Source: JBBSQE01 sp038258095
GTDB taxonomy: Bacteria; Actinomycetota; Thermoleophilia; Solirubrobacterales; 70-9
DNA length: 11,703 nucleotides
Assembly: GCA_038258095.1 (NCBI GenBank)
Contig: JBBSQE010000092.1
Coordinates: 1-11,703, forward strand
Reading direction: 5' to 3'
Shown: piece by piece, positions 6,489 to 11,703 of the stretch
Layout of the letters: each line of letters opens with the position of its first letter
Position numbering within the stretch: position 1 is the first letter of the stretch
The notes under the pieces: model-generated
Databases searched by the model: none
Told to the model about the DNA's origin: nothing
What the model saw: only the letters and a program-made list of their open reading frames with translations
Translations under genes and position numbers: made by a program

Positions 6489-7910
6489 TCAGGAAACGGG
6501 TGGGCGGGCGTCTGCCCACGGCCGTTCCGCCTCGATCTGCGCCGCGAGCGAGAGGAGCGTCTCCTCATCGGCCGTACGACCGATGAGCTGCACCGAGAGT
6601 GGCAGCCCGTCTGCCCCGAAGCCGGCCGGGATGGCCGCCGCCGGATTGCCGAGGTGGTTCCAGGGCGCGCAGTAAGGATAGACGCGGCTCATGCCCATCA
6701 GGGTCCAGAGCGCTCCCCGCCCTTCCCAGTGGCGCACCGGGATGGCCGTCCGGGCCATCACGGGCATCGCCAGGACGTCGAAGTCGTCGAAGATCGCGCC
6801 GATCCGCTCGCGATCGGTCGTCTCGGCCGCGCGGGCGCGGCGCAGCGCCCGGTCCGGGATCAGCGAGCCGAGCCTCGCGAAGCCGCGCGTGCGCCGCTCC
6901 AGGGCCTCGCGGCGAGGCACCTCCTCGACCTCGTCGTGCACGCCCCGCAGATAGCGAGCGCTGGCGTTGTTGCCGACCATGCCCCAGGCGGGATCGCGCT
7001 CGGCGACCTCGTGTCCGAGCGACCGCATGAGGTCCGCGGTTCCCGTAACCGAGGCCTTGACCTCGTCGCTGACCTCCGGTGGTGCCAGGACCCGCAGCGG
7101 CTTCGTCGACCAGGCGATTCGAAGCTTTCGCGGCGGGCGGCTCGCCGCCTCGGTGAAGGGGCGGGGGGGCGAGCCCGGTGCGCCTGCCTCCGTCGATCCG
7201 CCGGCCGTCACATCGAGGTAGAGCGCAGTGTCGATCACCCGGCGCGCCTCGCAGCCGTTGACCGAGAGACCGTGCCAGTGCTCAGCGTCGGGAGCGACCG
7301 AGATCCGCCCGCGCTGCGGCTTCAGGCCGAAGACGCCGCACGATGCCGCCGGAATCCGGATGGACCCCATGCCGTCGGACGCCGATGCCACCGGAACCAT
7401 CCCGGCGGCAACCGCGGCGGCACTGCCTCCGCTGGAGCCCCCCGGCGCCCGCCCGGTATCCCACGGGTTACGCGTCACCCCCCAGGTCGCGGACTCGGTG
7501 TAGCCGCAGATCGCGAGCTCGGGAAGGTGGGTCTTGCCGACGATGATCGCGCCGGCGCCACGCAGGCGTCGCACCATCTCGCAGTCCGCCTTGGCGGGAT
7601 CCGGGTAGGCATCGGTCCCGTTCATCGTCAGCTCGCCCGCCAGATCGACCGAGTCCTTCAACGCGATCGGGACGCCGAGCATCGGACGGTCGTCGCCCGC
7701 TCCCAGCCGACCCTCGGCCTGCTTCGCCTCGGCCAGCGCCCGCTCCGCGAGCACGACCCGGAACGCGTTCAGCTTCGGCTCGAGGCGCTCGATCCGCCGC
7801 AGGGTGAGCTCGACGAGCTCGGTCGGTGAGATCTCGCGCTCGCGCACCATGCGGGCCTGCTCGGCAAGGCCGGCGAACGCGATGTCGTCATCGGTGCCGG
7901 CGGCCGCCAT
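6489..7910 (-). CDS. Amidase-signature-family hydrolase
   Basis: Serine hydrolase acting on carboxamides or related bonds through a Ser-cisSer-Lys triad. The protein has 473 residues from ATG 7910, typical for the family. The triad is visible: K85 (PIALKDSVDL), cis-Ser S159 (GGSSGGS) and nucleophile S183 (SDGMGSIRIPA). The 24-residue gap between the serines equals that in fatty acid amide hydrolase. M181 replaces the glycine usual two residues before the nucleophile. The start is set by GGAGG a few bases upstream and by sharing one base with the channel gene's stop (TGATG), so translation is coupled to the CASTOR-like gene. An open frame continues upstream to 8045 but lies inside the channel gene and is not needed. 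It is unlikely to be GatA, because no GatB or GatC lies nearby. The substrate is unknown. Confidence 0.9.
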   Translation of the reverse strand: MAAAGTDDDIAFAGLAEQARMVREREISPTELVELTLRRIERLEPKLNAFRVVLAERALAEAKQAEGRLGAGDDRPMLGVPIALKDSVDLAGELTMNGTDAYPDPAKADCEMVRRLRGAGAIIVGKTHLPELAICGYTESATWGVTRNPWDTGRAPGGSSGGSAAAVAAGMVPVASASDGMGSIRIPAASCGVFGLKPQRGRISVAPDAEHWHGLSVNGCEARRVIDTALYLDVTAGGSTEAGAPGSPPRPFTEAASRPPRKLRIAWSTKPLRVLAPPEVSDEVKASVTGTADLMRSLGHEVAERDPAWGMVGNNASARYLRGVHDEVEEVPRREALERRTRGFARLGSLIPDRALRRARAAETTDRERIGAIFDDFDVLAMPVMARTAIPVRHWEGRGALWTLMGMSRVYPYCAPWNHLGNPAAAIPAGFGADGLPLSVQLIGRTADEETLLSLAAQIEAERPWADARPPVS

Positions 7911-9865
7911 CAGTCCTCCGCCAGCACGATGACGCGGTCCTCGGGGGCCACCGTGATCGGCTCTGACTTGGGGACGTTCACCCTCACACCGTATGCGGCG
8001 AGCGGATCCTTCGACTTGGAGCCGAAGCGATAGCCGAGCGCACACTCCCCGCGCTGCCGCGCCGCCTCCACGACCGTCGCAAAGTTGATCTCCGCGCCGG
8101 AGCTGACGTAGTCGCCGGCCGGCCGAAGGTAGATCTCCGAGCCGTCGGCCGAGAAGATCTCCCCGAAAACCTTCGCGAGGTGGCGGTTCTCGGAGATCTG
8201 GGCCAGCATCAGGCTGATCACCTTGCCGCTGACGATCACGTCGTCGACCTCGGTCACCTCGGCGAGCTCGCGGTTGCGGTCGTCGAGCATCTCGCTGACG
8301 ATCGAGAACTTCGCATCCCGGCGCACACCGATGTCCCGCAGATGAAGGAGCGTCACCAGCGTCCGTGCATCGGCACGCTGGGCGTCGAGGTCATCCGAGC
8401 AGCAGAGGACGACTATGTGGTCGAAGCGCTCGATCCCGAGCCCTTCCAGGATCTCGCGGTCGGTCGGGCTTCCCGACTGGAACGTCAACTGCACGTTGCC
8501 CACATCGACGCAATCGCGCTCGATCGTCCGCTCTGCCTCCTCGGACTCGGCCACAACCGTCAGGTCAGAGCCGGGGCGGAGGAATGCGTCGAACTCGGTG
8601 ATCACTGAGGTCGCACCGCGGTTCCAACCGAGCAGGAGGACGCTCTCCGGTCGCGGGAGGATCGTCTTGCGGCCGGCGATGGCCGCGGTCACAGGCTCGG
8701 CGGTGACTTCGGAGGCGGCGGCCAGCGCGGCATCATCCTCGGCGACGGCGATGACCCGATCACCCTCCACCAGCGTACGGTCGTGCTCGGGATTCAGCTT
8801 GACGCGACCGGCGTCGTCGATGATCCCGATCGGCGCGCACTCCTCCCAGCGCAGCAGCAGCTCGCCGAAGGTCCGGTCGACGAGAGACGGATCGTCACGG
8901 AAGTAGATCTCGTCACCCGCGAAGTCCAGCAACTCGGTGAAGGCGACGGACGCACCGGACTGCCTCGCCGAGTGCACCACCAGCTTCGCCACCGTCTCAC
9001 GCTTGTCGATCAGGACGGCCTCCTCGCCGCCCACCAAGCCGGCCGCTCGGAGGTTCGTAGGGTTCTCGATCTCGGCGACGATCTCGTAGTCGCGATCGCG
9101 GTGGGCCGTGCCCTGGGTCAGCGCGAGCACGGTCTTGATCACCTGCGCATCGGGCTCGGGGTCATCCTCCGGGGCGAGGACGATGATCGAGCGAGCCTTC
9201 TCCGGCCGCACCAGCGCGAGATGTCCGAGGTCGATCGGGCTGCCGCTCCGGGTCACGACGCGGGTGACCTTGGGACGAACCTTCTCGCGGATCAGGTCGT
9301 CCATCTCCACCTTGTCCTGCTCGGCGAGAACCACGGCCGACCGGCCCTTCTCCGAGGCATTGGCGATCTCGAGCTCGGACAGGATCGTGAAGATCGAATC
9401 CGACCAGCCGAGGATCAGGGTGTGGTCGGTCTCGAGAACGACCGAGCGGCCCTTGCGGAGCTCATCGATCTTCGAGTCGAGGCCGGTCGCGATGATGCCG
9501 ATCAGGGCACTGACGATGAACAGGCCACCGAGCGTCACCGCCAGCATCAGGACTATGAAGGGCCAGCGCCCGGTGTCCGACGCGATCGTTCCCGGATCCA
9601 GCGCGTGCAGGAGCGAGTCCAGCAGGTGCCCGAGCACGCCCGAATGGGTCCCGCGCTTCGGGCCCAGCCCGCTGATCAGGACGATGATGGTGAACAGCAC
9701 GATCATGGCGAGAGCCACGGCCGCCAGCCAGCCGACCAGCGCCGGCGTACCGCGCGCCATCGTGTTGTCGAAGGCGTAGCGCGCCTTCTGGCGCAGGGTG
9801 GGCTCGGCGTCCGGTTCGAGCCCGGCGGGCCCCTCGCCCGCGCGGGTGCCGCGAGCGCTGTCCAT
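7910..9865 (-). CDS. CASTOR/POLLUX-like ion channel with two RCK (TrkA-N-like) regions
   Basis: Membrane protein of 651 residues with a short pore module and a large cytoplasmic ligand-sensing part. Two hydrophobic segments lie at about 41-67 (VGWLAAVALAMIVLFTIIVL) and 102-129 (FIVLMLAVTLGGLFIVSALI). Between them is LHALDPGTIASDTG, the conserved loop of this family, which lacks the TVGYG potassium filter. After TM2 comes the linker SKIDELRKGRSVVLE, then a first Rossmann-like region (HTLILGWSDSIFTILSELEI, near 148), the family's middle domain, and a second Rossmann-like repeat near 407 (SVLLLGWNRGATSVITEFD). Plant CASTOR/POLLUX conduct cations at the nuclear envelope; bacterial relatives are barely characterised. 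I chose ATG 9865 because homologues begin shortly before TM1. The upstream 84 in-frame codons look non-protein-like. No strong SD is visible. The amidase follows with a 1-nt overlap. Confidence 0.9.
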   Translation of the reverse strand: MDSARGTRAGEGPAGLEPDAEPTLRQKARYAFDNTMARGTPALVGWLAAVALAMIVLFTIIVLISGLGPKRGTHSGVLGHLLDSLLHALDPGTIASDTGRWPFIVLMLAVTLGGLFIVSALIGIIATGLDSKIDELRKGRSVVLETDHTLILGWSDSIFTILSELEIANASEKGRSAVVLAEQDKVEMDDLIREKVRPKVTRVVTRSGSPIDLGHLALVRPEKARSIIVLAPEDDPEPDAQVIKTVLALTQGTAHRDRDYEIVAEIENPTNLRAAGLVGGEEAVLIDKRETVAKLVVHSARQSGASVAFTELLDFAGDEIYFRDDPSLVDRTFGELLLRWEECAPIGIIDDAGRVKLNPEHDRTLVEGDRVIAVAEDDAALAAASEVTAEPVTAAIAGRKTILPRPESVLLLGWNRGATSVITEFDAFLRPGSDLTVVAESEEAERTIERDCVDVGNVQLTFQSGSPTDREILEGLGIERFDHIVVLCCSDDLDAQRADARTLVTLLHLRDIGVRRDAKFSIVSEMLDDRNRELAEVTEVDDVIVSGKVISLMLAQISENRHLAKVFGEIFSADGSEIYLRPAGDYVSSGAEINFATVVEAARQRGECALGYRFGSKSKDPLAAYGVRVNVPKSEPITVAPEDRVIVLAED

Positions 9866-10225
9866 GCTCGGAACCACCCGTCGGCCGACTCGCCTGGTCA
9901 CCGCGGGGAGGATATGCGCCGCAGGTGACTTCCCGTCCACTCCCGGCCTGGGACATGAGCCTTGCCCGTGGCCGCCGCCAGGCCTCACCCCCGGCTTCCC
10001 GTCGCGGCGATGAGCCGACCTGGAAACGCTTGCGGGTGACTTCGGGGCGACAGACATCGACAACCGACCCCAGGTATATCCAGGGAACGCTTGTCGCCGG
10101 CTCGCGCCGCGGCGCACCTACAACCGTTCCCAGGCTGCGCTCCTGCTCGCGGCAGGCTGATGGCGAGCCGGACAGCGGCCACGTCATCGGGCCCCACGGG
10201 GCGCGGGTCAGTCGCCGGCTTTGCG
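9866..10225 (-). other. 360-nt non-coding gap: leader/promoter region of the channel gene
   Basis: No convincing gene lies between the second tetR stop and the channel start. The gap holds the tandem inverted-repeat units at 10019-10134. Nearer the channel gene is a 9-nt direct repeat CTTCCCGTC (9929-9937 and 9995-10003). A possible -10 element TATCCT is on the minus strand (9914-9909), about 44 nt before the channel ATG, without a clear -35. Just after the tetR stop is a small stem, GCCCC (10191-10195) with GGGGC (10198-10202), lacking a T run, so it is a poor terminator candidate. Confidence 0.5.
10019..10134 (-). repeat. Two tandem inverted-repeat units (four copies of a 15-nt element), possible paired RNA hairpins
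   Basis: Unit A on the minus strand has arms CCTGGGAACGGTTGT (10134-10120) and ACAAGCGTTCCCTGG (10094-10080), pairing at 13 of 15 positions. Its loop contains the 12-bp palindrome GCGCCGCGGCGC (10104-10115). Unit B has arms CCTGGGGTCGGTTGT (10074-10060) and GCAAGCGTTTCCAGG (10033-10019). It pairs at 13 of 15 positions as minus-strand RNA only if three G-U wobbles are counted; on the plus strand the same arms pair clearly worse. Both stems keep the same G-G mismatch at position 11. Loops are 25 and 26 nt, and a 5-nt TATAT separates the units. They end about 153 nt before the channel start. The repeats are seen directly; the structured-leader role is inference, and paired protein-binding sites are the alternative. 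Confidence 0.6.
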
Positions 10226-10846
10226 CTACTCGCTGGTCAGGAGGTGCCGCGCGGCGGCGATGCCGGCGGCGAGGGTGCCGGAGTGGTCGCGATCCGGGTC
10301 CGAGAGTGCCTGCAGCGCGTAACCGTCGCCGAAGGCGAAGAGGTACGACGCGATCGTGTCGGCGTCATACCGCAGCGCGAGAACGCCCTCTCGCTCCTTG
10401 GCCTCGAGCACATCAGCGACCTGCTTCCGGGTGCGGACGAAGAGCTGAGCGACCTCCTGGCGGATCTCGGGATTGCGCCTCCCGGCGGTGAAGATCTCGA
10501 AGAGAAGCGTGAAGAACTCGGGCTCGTTCTCGATCAGGTCATTGAGGCTCGCGACGAGGACGTCGATGACGTCGTCGGCCGTCCGGGCGGCGGAGAGAGG
10601 GCCCTCGAGGCGCTCCATCCTGATCTCGGCATCGCGCCGCACGACCTCGACGAGAAGCCGCTCCTTGGTGCCGAAGTAGTAGTGGAGAAGGCCGCGGCTG
10701 ACGCCGGCCTCCGCCGCGACCTGCTCGAACGTCGAGCCGGAAGCGCCGCGCCGCGCCACGCAGTAGCGCATCGCGTCGATGATGCGCTGAGCCTTGTCCC
10801 CCCCGAGCTCCGGATCGTTCGTAGCCGCCTCCACGGGATGCGCCAC
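10226..10846 (-). CDS. TetR-family transcriptional regulator behind the WS/DGAT gene
   Basis: Predicted repressor of 206 residues. The TetR_N domain spans about 18-65, with the helix-turn-helix near 39-58 (TFEQVAAEAGVSRGLLHYYF), the family's most conserved stretch, followed by GTKERLLVEVV. The rest is a helical ligand-binding domain with NDLIENEPEFFTLLFEIF, resembling TetR members tied to fatty-acid or acyl-CoA metabolism, though the ligand cannot be named. The start is GTG at 10846-10844, one base after the TAG stop of the WS/DGAT gene, with no independent SD, so it is probably translated by coupling and belongs to that operon. It shares little with the other TetR outside the DNA-binding domain. 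Its operator is not obvious in the window; it may lie upstream of the WS/DGAT gene beyond the edge. Confidence 0.92.
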   Translation of the reverse strand: MAHPVEAATNDPELGGDKAQRIIDAMRYCVARRGASGSTFEQVAAEAGVSRGLLHYYFGTKERLLVEVVRRDAEIRMERLEGPLSAARTADDVIDVLVASLNDLIENEPEFFTLLFEIFTAGRRNPEIRQEVAQLFVRTRKQVADVLEAKEREGVLALRYDADTIASYLFAFGDGYALQALSDPDRDHSGTLAAGIAAARHLLTSE

Positions 10847-10847
10847 T

Positions 10848-11703
10848 CTAGACGCCGGATTCCGCTTTGGCCGTTGCCGAGGAGCGGGCGCGAGCGGCCT
10901 CGGTGAGCGCCGCCGTCTCCTCCTCGATCATCGTCTCGAGGCTGTCGATGTCGGCGAGCGCGTCGTAGTCGCCCATCAGACCGATCGTCGCGTGGCCGTT
11001 GTAGCTGAAGATCGCGATGGCCAGGGCCTTGTCGAGTGCGAGGAATGGCACCGGGACCATGGTCTTGATCTCCCGGCCGAGCAGGTAGAGAGGAAACTGC
11101 GGGCCCGGGACGTTGGTGACCAGGAGGTTGTAGATCCGGCTCGAGAAGTTGAGGCGTGAGGCCTCCGCGAAGATCGTCGGCGGTGCGAAGTCCTGTAGCC
11201 CGGCGATGACCTCGGCGCCGAGCGCCTGCTTGGACTCCTTGAGCCCGGCCATCGACTCGCTGACGATCCGAAAGCGGGTCGCCGGGTCGTCCGCGTAGAC
11301 GGGCAGCGGGCAGGCCATCATCGTGATCCGGTTGCCGAGCGAGCCCTGCTCGTCCGGCCGGCGCACGGAGACCGGGACGCAGCCGCGCAGCTCGACGCCC
11401 TCGGTCCTCATGCCGCGCGTATGGAGCCAGCGCCGCAGCGCGCCGGTCACCAGCGCCAGGAACGCGTCGTTGAGCGTGCCGTCGAGACCGTTCTTGATCT
11501 CCTTCAGGTCGGCGAGCTCGGTCGTCATCCAGGCGACGCGGCGGTGCGGCCCGATCTCCACGTTGAGCGGGTTCGCGGGCGGGCTGTTGACGTACCCCCA
11601 GGCGATCTCCGCTATCCCTTCCGCGGCCTCCCTCGCCTCAGCGTGGTAGTGACCGGGCGACCGCAGGGTGGCTAGGGCGCGCTCGGCGAGGGCGCCTGGG
11701 GCC
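10848..11703 (-). CDS. WS/DGAT-family O-acyltransferase (N-terminal part beyond the window)
   Basis: Transfers an acyl group from acyl-CoA to diacylglycerol or a fatty alcohol, making triacylglycerol or wax ester for storage. The frame is open from the window edge (base 11702) to the TAG at 10848-10850, giving about 284 residues of a protein normally near 460-480. The catalytic HHxxxDG motif would lie upstream, outside the window. Visible family blocks are PLNVEIGPHRRVAW (reading in from the edge), LDGTLNDAFLALVTGALRRWL, LRGCVPVSVR, GSLGNRITMM, GLKESKQALGAEVI, the conserved NLLVTNVPGPQFPLYLLG, and SYNGHATIGLMGDYDAL. The GTG at 11561 is internal, because the homologous sequence continues upstream of it in the same frame. 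The next gene is a TetR regulator, 1 nt away. Confidence 0.93.
   Translation of the reverse strand, partial: APGALAERALATLRSPGHYHAEAREAAEGIAEIAWGYVNSPPANPLNVEIGPHRRVAWMTTELADLKEIKNGLDGTLNDAFLALVTGALRRWLHTRGMRTEGVELRGCVPVSVRRPDEQGSLGNRITMMACPLPVYADDPATRFRIVSESMAGLKESKQALGAEVIAGLQDFAPPTIFAEASRLNFSSRIYNLLVTNVPGPQFPLYLLGREIKTMVPVPFLALDKALAIAIFSYNGHATIGLMGDYDALADIDSLETMIEEETAALTEAARARSSATAKAESGV

Noticed and set aside
6654..7829. Plus-strand open frame of 391 codons opposite the amidase
   Set aside because: The amidase on the other strand has full catalytic motifs. This frame is Arg/Pro/Gly-rich with no recognisable motif.
7911..8045. 45-codon upstream extension of the amidase
   Set aside because: It lies inside the channel gene's 3' end. 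ATG 7910 has a good SD and the family-typical N-terminus.
8783..9928. Plus-strand open frame of 381 codons opposite the channel gene
   Set aside because: It is a shadow of the channel gene; the translation is low-complexity and charged, with no domain.
9866..10117. 84-codon upstream extension of the channel gene
   Set aside because: The translated stretch is Arg/Gly/Pro-rich and unlike homologues, and it overlaps the inverted-repeat units. ATG 9865 lies shortly before the first membrane segment, as expected.
9866..10140. ydaO (c-di-AMP) or cobalamin riboswitch upstream of the channel
   Set aside because: Minus-strand GGGAAGCCGG and GGGGGTGAGG look faintly similar, but the conserved cores of both classes are missing.

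Overview
The window is GC-rich and gene-dense, with short gaps, overlapping start/stop codons, and TTG and GTG starts. It reads as chromosomal DNA of an actinobacterium. Three gene contents point that way: an actinobacterial-style wax ester synthase/diacylglycerol acyltransferase (WS/DGAT), an R2-like ligand-binding oxidase (R2lox), and a DUF559-type AbiEi/endonuclease relic. My best guess is a Thermoleophilia-like lineage (Solirubrobacterales). This is inference from gene content and protein style, not from a phylogenetic marker search.

Region 1 (1-3549, + strand): the C-terminal 273 codons of a dimeric glycyl-tRNA synthetase, then an AMP-forming acyl-CoA ligase with a duplicated Shine-Dalgarno/TTG start region, then a divergent HMG-CoA reductase whose TTG start overlaps the ligase stop by 4 nt. 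Region 2 (about 3627-4499, +): a decayed gene for an AbiEi-antitoxin-like/DUF559 protein, broken by an internal loss with frame change and by a 1-nt frameshift. Region 3 (4450-6475): a TetR regulator (-) divergent from a + strand gene for an R2lox-type diiron oxidase fused to a C-terminal SCP2-like lipid-binding domain. A 22-bp palindromic operator sits directly against the tetR start codon.

Region 4 (6489-11703, all - strand, in transcription order): the C-terminal part of a WS/DGAT acyltransferase (start beyond the window), a second TetR regulator 1 nt behind it, a 360-nt gap holding two tandem inverted-repeat units, a CASTOR/POLLUX-like ion channel, and an amidase-signature hydrolase whose start codon shares one base with the channel's stop codon. 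The oxidase and amidase genes converge with 13 nt between their stop codons.

Lipid and acyl-thioester chemistry is the common thread: acyl-CoA ligase, HMG-CoA reductase, oxidase-SCP2 fusion and WS/DGAT, with two TetR regulators of the kind often controlling lipid genes. The most interesting items are the R2lox-SCP2 fusion with its operator, the translationally coupled ligase/HMG-CoA reductase pair, which could convert an acid to an alcohol through a CoA thioester, and the tandem inverted repeats upstream of the channel gene, which may form two RNA hairpins in its leader.
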